From Alphaproteobacteria bacterium (GTDB lineage Bacteria; Pseudomonadota; Alphaproteobacteria; Acetobacterales; Acetobacteraceae), in NCBI GenBank assembly GCA_016869735.1, contig VGDL01000020.1:1-56092 (forward strand): a DNA stretch of 56,092 bases. Reading direction: 5' to 3'. A program made the position numbers and the translations under genes. Below are positions 8,250 to 17,472 of the stretch, piece after piece. Numbering within the stretch: position 1 is the stretch's first letter; every line of letters begins with the position of its first letter. The notes under the pieces are model-generated. The model had not been told where the DNA came from. It made no database searches and saw only the letters and a list, made by a program, of their open reading frames with translations.

Positions 8250-9605
8250 TTAGCCGCCGCGGCGGATGGTATTGAGCTCGCGCTCAACCCAGCCAAGCGC
8301 CTGATCCACCGATTCACCGCCCTGCACAATGCGGGCAATGAGCTTGGTATTCAGGCCCTGATTATACATCTGCACCGCCATTGCTGCCGGCGCGGGTGCC
8401 ATCGCGATGGAGGTCCGCGCATTGTGATGTGCGCGCACCGGATAGTTATAGACCGAACCGACCGGCGGGCCCTCGGTTTCCCAAACCTTGAAGTCCGACA
8501 TGCTGGTGAAGGGCGGAATATCATAGCCATTGGACCCATTGGTCTGGCGTTCCGCCTGGGCGCGATCAGACAGCCATTCCAGGAAGGCCTTGGCTGCGCC
8601 CTTGCTGCGGCTGAAATTCCAGATGCCCCAGAAAAAGGGCAGATAGGCCGAATAGCGCCCTTCCGGCCCGGCTGGCATTGGCACTGTCCAGCAATTGGCG
8701 GCAACCTGCGGCGCATCGCGCTTCGCCACCGCCCAGGCTGAAGGTGGGTTGAAGATCAGCGCCGAACGGCCGGAAATCAGCGCGCGGTTATTGCCGCCAT
8801 CATCCCAGGCCCAGACATCATTGGGCAGGAAGCGGCTGATGCGCGCGCACATTTCAACCGCAGCGCGCAGCTTGGCATTGTTGCGCACCGTCACCGCGCC
8901 TTTTTCGTCCATCAGGAAAGCACCGTAGGAGCCGAAAAGCGCACCCACCCAATCCACCGCATCGGTAAAGCTGCCCATTGGCAGACCGAAGGAGAAGCCG
9001 GCCTTGTGGCAGGCTTCCGCCGCCTTCGCGAAGGTTTCCCAATTCCATTGATCGGCGCCCGGACCGCGCTCATTCTTGGCTGGCCACATGGCGCGGATAT
9101 CAATGCCGGCATGCTGCTGCATCAGGTCAAAACGCACACAAGCGGGCTTCAACTGCGTGCCGGCCACGGCGGGGATTGCCACCCAGGTGCCTGCAGGCTT
9201 GCCCAGATATTCGGCTGCTGGGTTAACAGCACCGTATTTCTGGGTCAGGTTGCGCATCACATCATCCACCGGTTCAAGCATGCGCTGGTGGTTGCTCGGC
9301 TCCCAAGTGGGGAAGGACATGATGTCATAGCCGGTGCGCGATTGCGCCTGGGCATTGATGGTCAGCAGGATCTGGTTGCCGTTGGATGTGACGGTGTCCA
9401 TCTGCACGTCAACGCGATTGGCCCGGCCCCATTCGGCGCAAAGCTCACGCATCACCACATTGCCATTGGGCACCCAATGGTCCCAGAAGCCGCAGCGGAG
9501 CGTGCCGCCCGTGCCTTGGGCATGGACCATAGGGGCTGAAAGAACACCCGCCGCCGCCACCCCGGCGCCGGAGCGCAACAGGGTACGCCTTTTGATTTCG
9601 GTCAT
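8250..9605 (-). CDS. Extracellular solute-binding protein (family 1) of the ABC importer
   Basis: A 451-residue periplasmic receptor. The N terminus has a twin-arginine signal (KRRTLLRSG, hydrophobic stretch, cleavage likely after VHAQ near residue 29), so it is probably exported folded by Tat. The rest resembles family-1 sugar-binding receptors. It has an excellent ribosome site (GGAGGAGGA at 9614-9622, 8-base spacing) and is first in the minus-strand operon, followed by a hairpin and the two permeases. The ligand is unknown; carbohydrate, polyol or glycerol-phosphate are typical for the UgpABCE branch. No sensor or regulator gene is adjacent. Confidence 0.92.
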   Translation of the reverse strand: MTEIKRRTLLRSGAGVAAAGVLSAPMVHAQGTGGTLRCGFWDHWVPNGNVVMRELCAEWGRANRVDVQMDTVTSNGNQILLTINAQAQSRTGYDIMSFPTWEPSNHQRMLEPVDDVMRNLTQKYGAVNPAAEYLGKPAGTWVAIPAVAGTQLKPACVRFDLMQQHAGIDIRAMWPAKNERGPGADQWNWETFAKAAEACHKAGFSFGLPMGSFTDAVDWVGALFGSYGAFLMDEKGAVTVRNNAKLRAAVEMCARISRFLPNDVWAWDDGGNNRALISGRSALIFNPPSAWAVAKRDAPQVAANCWTVPMPAGPEGRYSAYLPFFWGIWNFSRSKGAAKAFLEWLSDRAQAERQTNGSNGYDIPPFTSMSDFKVWETEGPPVGSVYNYPVRAHHNARTSIAMAPAPAAMAVQMYNQGLNTKLIARIVQGGESVDQALGWVERELNTIRRGG

Positions 9606-9798
9606 TGGTCGAATCCTCCTCCGTTATTCATTGTTTGCGGCTTCCTGGACCGGGGTCCGGTTAACGCTTGGAATAGGTTAGGCAAGGATTTGAGACCATT
9701 GCAATCAGTTTCGTGGTGCCCCAGGCCGCCCCGGGCTGGCGCGGCGCCGTATTCTCGGCTTCAAGACCCTTTAACAGGCCAAAATCAGGATCAATGGC

Positions 9799-10749
9799 AT
9801 GACAACTTCCCTTCGCGTCGCCGTCCAGATGGACCCGATTGAGACCATCAATATTGATGGTGATTCCACCTTCGCCCTCATGCTGGAAGCAGAGGCCCGC
9901 AGCCATAAGCTTTGGCATTACCACGTGCGGGATTTGGCGCTGCGCGGCGGGCGGGTGACTGCCTGGGCGCGGCCCATCACCCTCCGGCGCGAATACGGCA
10001 ACCACTTTACCTTCGGCGCTGAGGTGGAATTGGACCTCGGCCGTGATGCCGATGTTGTGCTGATGCGCCAGGACCCGCCCTTTGACATGGGCTACATCAC
10101 GGCAACCCATATCCTGGAACATATCCACCCCAAGACGCTGGTGGTGAATGACCCGGCCCAGGTGCGCAACGCGCCGGAAAAGCTATTCGTCACGCATTTC
10201 CCGGATTTGATGCCGGCAACGCTGGTCACTGCCGATCGCCGCCGCATCGCTGCCTTCCGCGCGGAACACGGCGATATCATCATCAAGCCGCTTTTCGGCA
10301 ATGGTGGCGCGGGCGTGTTTCACCTCCGCGCCGATGATCCCAACATGAATGCGCTAGTGGAGCTTTTCACGGAGCGTACGCGCGAACCGCTGATGATCCA
10401 GCAATACCTGCCCGCAGTGCGGGAAGGCGATAAGCGCATCATCCTGGTGGATGGCGTCGCCATGGGCGGTATCAATCGCGTGCCGGCGGCGGGTGAGGCG
10501 CGGTCCAATATGCATGTCGGCGGCCGGCCGGAACCAACGAAGCTGACTGAGCGTGAGCGCGAAATCTGCGCGCGCATCGGGCCGGAATTGAAGGCGCGCG
10601 GGATGATCTTTGTCGGCATTGACGTGATTGGCGGCTACCTCACGGAAATCAATGTCACCAGCCCAACCGGCTTGCAGGAATTGGCGCGGTTTGATGGTGT
10701 GCATCTGGAACGCGCCATTTGGGACGCGATTGAAGCGAAAAGGCATTGA
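9799..10749 (+). CDS. gshB: Glutathione synthase
   Basis: A 316-residue ATP-grasp enzyme joining gamma-glutamylcysteine and glycine to make glutathione, of the usual proteobacterial length. It starts with the typical [25 protein letters not shown] stretch (residues 6-30), carries MRQDPPFDM, the ATP-grasp lysine and glycine loop [12 protein letters not shown] near residue 175, and the metal-binding end EINVTSPTG near 285. The start has AGGA about 8 bases upstream. It is divergent from the binding-protein gene over a 193-base gap in which I see no convincing promoter. A glutathione S-transferase follows one base after the stop, so glutathione synthesis and use are co-expressed. Confidence 0.96.
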   Translation: MTTSLRVAVQMDPIETINIDGDSTFALMLEAEARSHKLWHYHVRDLALRGGRVTAWARPITLRREYGNHFTFGAEVELDLGRDADVVLMRQDPPFDMGYITATHILEHIHPKTLVVNDPAQVRNAPEKLFVTHFPDLMPATLVTADRRRIAAFRAEHGDIIIKPLFGNGGAGVFHLRADDPNMNALVELFTERTREPLMIQQYLPAVREGDKRIILVDGVAMGGINRVPAAGEARSNMHVGGRPEPTKLTEREREICARIGPELKARGMIFVGIDVIGGYLTEINVTSPTGLQELARFDGVHLERAIWDAIEAKRH

Positions 10750-10750
10750 G

Positions 10751-11383
10751 ATGTTGAAGCTTTGGGGCCGCACCAATTCGATCAATGTGAAGAAGGTGCT
10801 GTGGATGCTCGATGAGATCGGGCAGCCATATGATCGTGTGGATGCGGGCATGGAACATGGCCGGGTGAATGATGCGGATTACCGCGCCATGAACCCGAAT
10901 GGCCGTGTGCCGACCCTGGAAGATGGCGATTTCGTGCTGTGGGAATCAAACAGCGTGCTGCGCTATCTGGCGATGAAATACCAAAGCCCGCTTTACCCGG
11001 CGGACCCAGCGGCGCGGGCTTCGGCGGATCGTTGGATGGATTGGCAGCTTTCGACGCTCGGCCCCGCTGAGCGCAATCTGTTCTGGGGCCTGGTGCGCAC
11101 GCCGCCTGAAAAGCGCGACATGGCGCAGATTGAAGCGGCGGCGAAGGCTGCCGGCGAATGCTGGGCGATAATTGATGCCTGGGTCGCACGCCATGGCGGG
11201 CCGTATTTGGATGGCCCCACCATGACCATCGCCGATATTGTGCTGGGGTGTTACGCGCGCCGCTGGTTTGGCCCTGAGGTGCGCTTGCCGGGCATGCCGG
11301 AATTCCAAAACGCAGCGCGCTGGTATGCCAGGCTTGGCGAAAGGCCGGGCTTTCAGCGTTGGATCGCGCCGCCCTTGACATGA
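10751..11383 (+). CDS. Glutathione S-transferase
   Basis: A 210-residue cytosolic GST. The N-terminal thioredoxin-like domain has the likely catalytic serine region RTNSINVKK (residues 7-15), the cis-proline VPTL near 55 and the glutathione gamma-glutamyl site WESNSVLRYL near 67; the C-terminal helical domain begins about residue 90. The start is placed at ATG 10751, directly after the gshB stop, because an in-frame extension upstream would only re-read gshB. The class is probably beta/theta-like; the electrophile or disulphide substrate is unknown. Confidence 0.92.
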   Translation: MLKLWGRTNSINVKKVLWMLDEIGQPYDRVDAGMEHGRVNDADYRAMNPNGRVPTLEDGDFVLWESNSVLRYLAMKYQSPLYPADPAARASADRWMDWQLSTLGPAERNLFWGLVRTPPEKRDMAQIEAAAKAAGECWAIIDAWVARHGGPYLDGPTMTIADIVLGCYARRWFGPEVRLPGMPEFQNAARWYARLGERPGFQRWIAPPLT

Positions 11384-11477
11384 AGCGGTGCCTCGTGCGG
11401 CGCGACCCCAAAAAAATCTACGCAAATCAACCGAATCGCCTTGATCCCGCCATGGTGTCGCGGAATTGTAACACCTC

Positions 11478-12263
11478 ATGAGACCCCTGATCGGCATTTC
11501 CTGCTGCATAAAGCCCTTCGGCATCTTCGGCACGCCCAACCACGCGGCGTCCGACAGCTATGTGCGCGTGGTGCGTGGCCCGGTGTGCGGCACCCCGGTG
11601 CTGCTGCCGGCAGCCGGTGAGGACGCGGCGCAGGATTACCTTGGCCATATCCATGGCCTGATCCTGACCGGCAGCCGGTCCAATGTCTGGCCCGGCCATT
11701 ATGATGGCCCACCCCATGCCGAAGGCACGCCCGAGGATCAGGATCGCGACGCCACCACCCTGCCCCTGATCCGCGCGGCCATTGCGGCGGGTATCCCGTT
11801 GCTCGCGATTTGTCGTGGCATGCAGGAATTGAATGTGGCGCTGGGCGGCAGCCTGGATCAGCGCGTGCAGGATTTGCCGGGCCGGATGGATCATTCCACA
11901 CCATCCGATCAAAAAATCCCCCTGGTGCGGACTGGCAAGGCGCACCTCGTGCGGTTTGATGGTGCCGGGGCTTTGGCTGCAACGCTGACCGCGGCTTCTC
12001 GTGGTGCAGCACAGCTTGCGGTGAATTCTCTCCATAACCAGGCCGTTCAGCGCCTGGCGCCGCGCCTGGTCGCGGAAGGCTGGGCGCCGGATGGCACGAT
12101 TGAAGCAGTGCGCGTTGAAGGCGCGCGTGGCTTCGCGCTGGGTGTACAATGGCACCCCGAATATGACTGGGAACGAGACGCCGATAGCCGTGCGATCTTC
12201 GAAGCCTTTGGCCGCGCCGCTGCTGCCCATGCCGGCACAAAGCTCCCCGTCGCGGCGGAGTGA
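11478..12263 (+). CDS. Gamma-glutamyl-gamma-aminobutyrate hydrolase family protein (peptidase C26)
   Basis: A 261-residue class-I glutamine amidotransferase-like hydrolase of the PuuD type, which releases glutamate from gamma-glutamyl-GABA in putrescine breakdown. The triad is visible: Cys112 in AICRGMQE, His226 and Glu228 in GVQWHPE. The LILTGS segment near residue 61 matches the family oxyanion region. The gene follows the GST after 94 bases with no obvious Shine-Dalgarno, so its start could be weak. No other putrescine (puu) genes are adjacent, so the substrate may be another gamma-glutamyl amide. Its 3' side leads into a structured intergenic region with a terminator. Confidence 0.88.
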   Translation: MRPLIGISCCIKPFGIFGTPNHAASDSYVRVVRGPVCGTPVLLPAAGEDAAQDYLGHIHGLILTGSRSNVWPGHYDGPPHAEGTPEDQDRDATTLPLIRAAIAAGIPLLAICRGMQELNVALGGSLDQRVQDLPGRMDHSTPSDQKIPLVRTGKAHLVRFDGAGALAATLTAASRGAAQLAVNSLHNQAVQRLAPRLVAEGWAPDGTIEAVRVEGARGFALGVQWHPEYDWERDADSRAIFEAFGRAAAAHAGTKLPVAAE

Positions 12264-12348
12264 AACGCGTTCTTCACGCAGCCGTGTCGGTTTTGGGGCT
12301 TTGCTTTTTCGGCCAAATGTTCTAGAAAATCCTTGCTGGCTATAGCTT

Positions 12349-12450
12349 TGCCGGCGGTCGCGATCCCGGCATCCCCTGCCGGCTCGCCCGACCTTTCCGA
12401 TCGGAAAACACAAAGTAGCGCCCGGTCACCCCCCTGACCGGGCGTTTTTG
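12349..12450 (+). ncRNA. Candidate structured small RNA or 3' UTR (three stem-loops)
   Basis: Between the PuuD-like and FAH-like genes lies 319 bases without a gene. Within it three stem-loops stand in a row. First, a nested stem: GGTCG/CGACC (12356-12360 with 12389-12393) and CGA/TCG enclose a perfect CCGGCA/TGCCGG hairpin (12366-12371 with 12377-12382). Second, TTTCC-GATC-GGAAA (12394-12407). Third, a 10-bp terminator stem with U-tract. A TATAGC box stands at 12341-12346 but no good -35 is placed before it, so an independent promoter is not established. It may instead be a processed 3' UTR. The structure is read by eye; no known RNA family was recognised. Confidence 0.35.
12419..12449 (+). 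terminator. Rho-independent terminator
   Basis: A perfect 10-bp stem CGCCCGGTCA/TGACCGGGCG (12419-12428 with 12435-12444), a six-C loop and TTTTTGTTT directly after. It ends either the PuuD-like transcript or the candidate small RNA, about 135 bases before the FAH-family gene. This is one of the two clearest terminators in the window. Confidence 0.85.
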
Positions 12451-12582
12451 TTTGGGTGGAATCTTGGCGCCTCAGACAGATGCGGCATCACCCTAAGAAG
12501 CGACTCAAAGCCCTCGCCCCGCCTTCCGGCGCGCCCGGCACGGCGCTATAGGGTGTGGAAGTGAGTGAAGGAGTTGCCCAAG

Positions 12583-13269
12583 ATGGTGTCCTATGTCTTC
12601 CCGCCCCCGCCTGTTGCCGCGCTGCCGATCAAGGGCAGTGACGCGCTTTTCCCGGTGCGGCGTATTTTCTGCGTGGGGCGGAACTACGCCGAACACGCCA
12701 TTGAAATGGGCAGCGACCCAACCCGCGAACCGCCCTTTTATTTCACCAAACCGGCCGATTCCGTGGTGATTAATGGTGCGGATATGCCTTACCCATCCGT
12801 CACCAAATCCCTGCATCACGAAATGGAGCTGGTGGTCGCCATCGGGCGCGGCGGGCGCAATATCGCGGTGGCAGACGCACTTTCCCATGTCTGGGGCTAT
12901 TGCGCCGGCTTGGATATGACCCGCCGCGATATTCAGAATGAAGCGAAAAAGACCGGCCGCCCCTGGGATATGGGCAAGGGCTTCGACAAATCCGCGCCCA
13001 TGGGCCTGCTGGTGCCGGCTGCCGGCGTGAACCCGGCCAAGGGCAAGATTGAGCTCAAGGTGAATGGCAAGGTCACGCAGACATCGGACCTTTCCAAGCT
13101 GATCTGGTCCGTCCCCGAAGTCATCGCCAATTTGTCGGAACTGGTCGAATTGGCCCCCGGAGACCTGATCATGACCGGCACGCCCGAAGGGGTCGCCGCC
13201 GTGGTGCGCGGCGATGTGCTGGAAGGCTTTGTTGAAGGTGTGGGCGACATCCGCACAAAGATCATCTGA
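12583..13269 (+). CDS. Fumarylacetoacetate hydrolase family protein (FAHD1/fumarylpyruvate hydrolase-like)
   Basis: A 228-residue hydrolase or decarboxylase acting on beta-diketo acids such as fumarylpyruvate, acylpyruvates or oxaloacetate. The FAH core is clear: [12 protein letters not shown] near residue 30, the metal-binding EME motif ([11 protein letters not shown]), [12 protein letters not shown], and the C-terminal [13 protein letters not shown]. The ATG at 12583 is preferred over an upstream in-frame GTG (12565) since GAAGGAG at 12567-12573 lies 9 bases before it. Length fits the short FAHD1-like subgroup. It sits alone ahead of radA, 17 bases away. Confidence 0.92.
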   Translation: MVSYVFPPPPVAALPIKGSDALFPVRRIFCVGRNYAEHAIEMGSDPTREPPFYFTKPADSVVINGADMPYPSVTKSLHHEMELVVAIGRGGRNIAVADALSHVWGYCAGLDMTRRDIQNEAKKTGRPWDMGKGFDKSAPMGLLVPAAGVNPAKGKIELKVNGKVTQTSDLSKLIWSVPEVIANLSELVELAPGDLIMTGTPEGVAAVVRGDVLEGFVEGVGDIRTKII

Positions 13270-13286
13270 TCCGCGTGCGCGCCTGA

Positions 13287-14690
13287 ATGGCCAAGGATCG
13301 CAGCCGTTTTGTTTGCCAGGCCTGCGGGGCGGTCAGCCCCAAATGGCAGGGGCGCTGCGATGCCTGTGGCGATTGGAATACGCTGATCGAGGAAACCACC
13401 GCCCCGCGCGGCCCCGGCCCCGCTGCGAAAACCGCTGGTGGACGCCGCGTTGAATTTGTTGGCCTGAAGGGGGAAAGCGCCCCCCCGCCGCGTATTGTGA
13501 CCGGCATTGCCGAGTTGGACCGGGTTTTGGGCGGCGGTTTTGTGCCGGCTTCTGCCGTGCTGGTCGGTGGCGACCCGGGCATCGGCAAATCCACCATATT
13601 ATTGCAAGCGGCGGCGCGCTTGGCCTCTGGCGGGCGGCGCGTTTTGTATATCTCGGGCGAAGAAGCGGTGGAGCAGGTCAGGCTGCGCGCCGCGCGCCTC
13701 GGCCTTTCCGATAGCCCGATGGAATTGGCCGCCGCTTCGGCCTTGCGCGATATCGGCGCCAGCCTGGAACAGGAAACGGATGCCGCGCTGGTGGTGATGG
13801 ATTCGATCCAGACTGTTTGGCTGGATGCGCTGGATTCCGCACCAGGCACGGTGGCACAGGTGCGGGCTTGCGCGGCTGAACTCATCCGGCTCGCGAAATC
13901 GCGTGGCTTTGCGTTGGTGCTGGTCGGGCATGTCACCAAGGAAGGCACGCTGGCCGGGCCGCGCGTGCTGGAACATATGGTGGATGCGACGCTCTATTTT
14001 GAAGGCGATCGCGGGCATCAATTCCGCATCCTGCGCGCGGTAAAGAACCGCTTTGGCGCGACCGATGAGATCGGTGTGTTTGAGATGACCGATCGCGGCC
14101 TGGTGGAAGTGGCCAATCCATCTGCGCTGTTTTTGGCTGAGCGGCGCGGCAATGTCTCCGGCTCTGCCGTTTTTGCTGGCATTGAAGGGACGCGCCCGGT
14201 GCTGGTTGAAATCCAGGCGCTGCTATCGCCATCTTCCGGCGGGTCGCCTCGGCGGCAGGTGGTGGGCTGGGATTCCGGGCGGCTTTCCATGCTGCTGGCA
14301 GTATTGGAAGCGCGGTGTGGCCTCAGCCTCGGCCAGAATGATGTTTATCTGAATATCGCGGGCGGCTTGCGCATCAGCGAACCGGCGGCGGATTTGGCGG
14401 TCGCGGCAGCGCTGGTCTCTGCTGCGACAGATCGGCCGACCGATTCAGGCGCGGTTTATTTTGGCGAGGTCGGGCTTTCGGGTGAGGTGCGGCAGGTTTC
14501 CCAATCGGAGTCACGGCTGCGGGAGGCTGCGAAGCTTGGCTTCACCGCCGCCACCCTGCCGCGCCGGGTTGCGCGCGGCGGGCGCGCAGCAGCGGCACCG
14601 GAAGGGCTTGGCCTTTCGGAAATTGGCCATTTGGCGGATTTGGTGGCGCGGTTTGCGGAAAAGACTCTGCCACCAAAGGCCAAGGCGTGA
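13287..14690 (+). CDS. radA: DNA repair protein RadA
   Basis: A 467-residue RecA-like branch-migration ATPase that processes recombination intermediates. The N-terminal zinc finger uses C10, C13, C24 and C27; Walker A GGDPGIGKS is at 94-102; the RadA-specific KNRFG motif (KNRFGATDEIG) is near residue 253; the C-terminal third is the Lon-protease-like domain, with YLNIAGGLRISEPAADLAVA. Length is normal. It begins 17 bases after the FAH-like gene and is followed by cvpA and purF, an order recurrent in alphaproteobacteria. Confidence 0.97.
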   Translation: MAKDRSRFVCQACGAVSPKWQGRCDACGDWNTLIEETTAPRGPGPAAKTAGGRRVEFVGLKGESAPPPRIVTGIAELDRVLGGGFVPASAVLVGGDPGIGKSTILLQAAARLASGGRRVLYISGEEAVEQVRLRAARLGLSDSPMELAAASALRDIGASLEQETDAALVVMDSIQTVWLDALDSAPGTVAQVRACAAELIRLAKSRGFALVLVGHVTKEGTLAGPRVLEHMVDATLYFEGDRGHQFRILRAVKNRFGATDEIGVFEMTDRGLVEVANPSALFLAERRGNVSGSAVFAGIEGTRPVLVEIQALLSPSSGGSPRRQVVGWDSGRLSMLLAVLEARCGLSLGQNDVYLNIAGGLRISEPAADLAVAAALVSAATDRPTDSGAVYFGEVGLSGEVRQVSQSESRLREAAKLGFTAATLPRRVARGGRAAAAPEGLGLSEIGHLADLVARFAEKTLPPKAKA

Positions 14691-14723
14691 CGCGCCCGCC
14701 TGCCAGGGCTATAGGAACCAACG

Positions 14724-15281
14724 ATGAATTGGGTTGATGTCATTCTGCTGGGGGTGATTGCCCTGTCCGCGGTTCTTGCCTTTTTCCACGGCCTGGTGCG
14801 CGAAGCGCTTGGCGTGGCGGGGTGGGTTGGCGCGGCGGTGGTGGCCCTGCTGGCGCGGAAGGAAGTGCAACCCTTTCTCGATCCCTATTTCACGCCGCCT
14901 TGGCTCGCGGAAGCAATTGGCGCTGGCGTGGTGTTTCTGATTGCGCTGATCATCTTCAAGCTGATGATCAATGCGGTCGCGGATCGTGTGCAGGATTCGG
15001 CGCTGGGTGGCGTTGATCGTGTATTGGGGCTGGTGTTCGGCGCAGCGCGCGGTGCCTTTCTGTTGGTGATTACCTATATCGTCGCGGGGTTGCTCCTGCC
15101 CGTTGATCGCTGGCCGGAACCGGTGCTGGAAGCCCGCGCCCTGCCATTACTGTCCCAGGGTGCCCATATGGTGATTGAGGTCATGCCGGCGGAATATCGC
15201 CCGCGCCTGAATGAACCACCCTTGCCGCGCGCCCCCACGGTTGAAGAATTGCTGCGCCCCCCCGCGCGCAGCCGGAATTGA
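14724..15281 (+). CDS. cvpA: CvpA family inner-membrane protein
   Basis: A 185-residue protein with four hydrophobic segments in the first 120 residues (starting WVDVILLGVIALSAVLAFFHG) and a proline-rich cytoplasmic or periplasmic tail. The segments and the conserved HGLVREALGVAGWVG pattern match the CvpA (colicin V production) family, needed in other bacteria for envelope robustness. It lies between radA and purF, the same linkage to purF as in E. coli. The biochemical role is unsettled in the family. Confidence 0.9.
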   Translation: MNWVDVILLGVIALSAVLAFFHGLVREALGVAGWVGAAVVALLARKEVQPFLDPYFTPPWLAEAIGAGVVFLIALIIFKLMINAVADRVQDSALGGVDRVLGLVFGAARGAFLLVITYIVAGLLLPVDRWPEPVLEARALPLLSQGAHMVIEVMPAEYRPRLNEPPLPRAPTVEELLRPPARSRN

Positions 15282-15288
15282 GGTTGCC

Positions 15289-16749
15289 ATGCCGCTGCCC
15301 GTGCGATTTGAAGATGACAAGCCGCATGAGGAATGCGGCGTGTTTGGCGTGTGGAATGGCGGCGATGCCGCGGCCCTGACTGCGCTTGGTCTGCATGCGT
15401 TGCAGCATCGCGGCCAGGAAGCTGCCGGTATCGTTACCTTGGATGAGGCAGGGCTGTTTCACGCCCATAAGGGCCTTGGCCTGGTTGGCGATAATTTCGG
15501 CGAAGCCAAGGTTATTGCATCGCTACGGGGCGCGCATGCGGTGGGGCATAATCGCTACGCCACAACGGGGGAAACCGCGCTTCGCAATGTGCAGCCGCTT
15601 TATGCCGATTTTGAATTTGGCGGTTTCGCGGTGGCGCATAATGGCAATCTGACCAATGCCTATGCGCTGAAGCGCGCCCTGGTACGGCGCGGCTGCCTGT
15701 TTCAAAGCACGACGGATTCTGAGGTGTTCATTCATCTGATCGCTATCAGCCTGTATTCCACCGTGATTGATCGGCTGATTGATGCGCTGAAGCAGGTGCA
15801 GGGTGCTTATTCGCTGGTCGCTTTGCATAATGGCGCGCTGATTGGCGCGCGTGATCCCTTGGGGGTGCGGCCCTTGGTGCTGGGGCGCCTTGCCAATGGC
15901 GGGTTGGTTTTGGCGTCTGAGACCTGCGCCTTGGATATTGTGGGCGCGGAGTTTGTGCGTGATATCGAACCGGGCGAATTGGTGGTGATTGATGATAGCG
16001 GGCTGCGCAGCATCAAGCCCTTTGCGCGCACCGATAGCCGCTTCTGCATCTTCGAATATATCTATTTTGCGCGGCCCGATAGCGTCATGGAAGGCACTCC
16101 GGTTTATGAAAGCCGCAAGCGCATTGGTGCCGAATTGGCGCGCGAAAGCGGTGTTGTGGCGGATTTGATTGTGCCGGTCCCGGATTCCGGCGTACCAGCC
16201 GCCATGGGATATGCGACGGAATCAGGCATCCCGTTTGAACTTGGCATCATCCGCAATCATTATGTCGGGCGCACCTTTATCGAACCTACCGATCAGATCC
16301 GCCATTTGGGTGTGAAGCTGAAACACAGCGCCAATCGTGCCATGATCCAAGGCAAGCGCGTGGTGCTGGTGGATGATTCCATCGTGCGCGGCACCACCAG
16401 CCGCAAGATTGTGGAAATGGTGCGCCAGGCGGGCGCGACCGAGGTGCATATGCGCGTCTCCTCCCCGCCCACTACGCATTCCTGCTACTATGGCATTGAT
16501 ACGCCAGAACGCGCGCATCTGATGGCTGCCAAGCATGATGTGGCCGAGATGGCGCGCATCATTGGCGTGGATAGTCTGGCCTTCATTTCACTCGATGGGC
16601 TTTATCGCGCCCTGGGCAAGCCAGGGCGTGATGCCACTAAGCCGCAATTCTGCGATGCCTGCTTTACCGGCGAATATTCAATCCCGCTTACGGATTGGAA
16701 GGATAATGCAGACCGGCAGCTTTCCCTGCTGCAGCCGGCCGGGCAGTGA
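15289..16749 (+). CDS. purF: Amidophosphoribosyltransferase
   Basis: A 486-residue enzyme for the first committed step of purine synthesis, PRPP plus glutamine to phosphoribosylamine. The N-terminal nucleophile is Cys16 in EECGVFG, so a 15-residue propeptide should be removed. The glutaminase domain shows HRGQEAAGI and HNGNLTNA; the PRPP loop is VVLVDDSIVRGTT near 365. Cysteines in the C-terminal FCDACFTGEY indicate the Fe-S-containing Bacillus-type PurF rather than the E. coli type. The start is ATG 15289, 7 bases after cvpA; in-frame codons upstream only re-read cvpA. Confidence 0.97.
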   Translation: MPLPVRFEDDKPHEECGVFGVWNGGDAAALTALGLHALQHRGQEAAGIVTLDEAGLFHAHKGLGLVGDNFGEAKVIASLRGAHAVGHNRYATTGETALRNVQPLYADFEFGGFAVAHNGNLTNAYALKRALVRRGCLFQSTTDSEVFIHLIAISLYSTVIDRLIDALKQVQGAYSLVALHNGALIGARDPLGVRPLVLGRLANGGLVLASETCALDIVGAEFVRDIEPGELVVIDDSGLRSIKPFARTDSRFCIFEYIYFARPDSVMEGTPVYESRKRIGAELARESGVVADLIVPVPDSGVPAAMGYATESGIPFELGIIRNHYVGRTFIEPTDQIRHLGVKLKHSANRAMIQGKRVVLVDDSIVRGTTSRKIVEMVRQAGATEVHMRVSSPPTTHSCYYGIDTPERAHLMAAKHDVAEMARIIGVDSLAFISLDGLYRALGKPGRDATKPQFCDACFTGEYSIPLTDWKDNADRQLSLLQPAGQ

Positions 16750-16751
16750 CG

Positions 16752-17465
16752 ATGGCGGCGCTGGAAGGCCGGGTCGCGCTGATCACCGGCGCCTCACGCG
16801 GGATTGGTGCAGCACTTGCCCTGGAATTGGCGAGGCTTGGCGCGCAATGCGTGCTGGTGGCGCGCACCCAGGGCGGGCTTGAAGAAGTGGATGACGCGAT
16901 CCGCAGCGCCGGCGGCAAGCCTGCGACCCTTTTGCCCTTTGATCTGCAAAAGGCCGAGAAGGATATTGATATGATCGGGCCTTCCATTGTGGAACGCTTC
17001 GGTCGCTTGGATATTCTGGTCCATAATGCGGGCGCGCTAAACAAGCTGACGCCGGTTGCCCATATTGAACCGCGTGATTGGGCGGAAGTGATGGCGGTGA
17101 ATTTGACCGCAAGCTGGCGCCTGATCCGCAGTTGCGATCCGCCTTTGCGTGCATCCGATGCGGGGCGCGCGGTGTTTGTCACCAGCGGGCGCGTGCTGCG
17201 CCCACGCGCCTATTGGGGCATGTATGGTGCCAGTAAGGCGGGCATGGAACATCTGGTGATGACATGGGCGCAGGAGGTGGAGGCCACACCCTTGCGCGTA
17301 AATCTTGTTGACCCGGATATTGTCGCCACCAAAATGCGCGCTGCGGCCATGCCAGGGGAAGACCCCGCTACCATTCCCCAACCCGCCGATGTCGCGCCTG
17401 GCATCGCGGCTTTGTGCCTGCCTTCTGAAACACGCCATGGCGCGCGTGTATTGATCAGGCGATAG
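16752..17465 (+). CDS. SDR family oxidoreductase
   Basis: A 237-residue short-chain dehydrogenase. Cofactor motif TGASRGIG near residue 12, HNAG (HNAGAL) near 90, and the catalytic tyrosine-lysine as YGASK (MYGASKAGMEH) near 158. Start ATG 16752 follows the purF stop by two bases; a GTG at 16746 overlapping that stop is the alternative. The SDR next to purF recurs in alphaproteobacterial genomes, but its substrate is unknown. The last residues lack the longer C-terminal substrate loop of many SDRs, so it is a compact member. Confidence 0.9.
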   Translation: MAALEGRVALITGASRGIGAALALELARLGAQCVLVARTQGGLEEVDDAIRSAGGKPATLLPFDLQKAEKDIDMIGPSIVERFGRLDILVHNAGALNKLTPVAHIEPRDWAEVMAVNLTASWRLIRSCDPPLRASDAGRAVFVTSGRVLRPRAYWGMYGASKAGMEHLVMTWAQEVEATPLRVNLVDPDIVATKMRAAAMPGEDPATIPQPADVAPGIAALCLPSETRHGARVLIRR

Positions 17466-17472
17466 CTGCGTC

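Noticed and set aside
9623-9798. Promoters in the divergent gap between binding-protein and gshB genes
   Set aside because: TTGCAA and TTGCCT hexamers exist on the minus strand, but no -10 of reasonable quality is at 16-18 bases.
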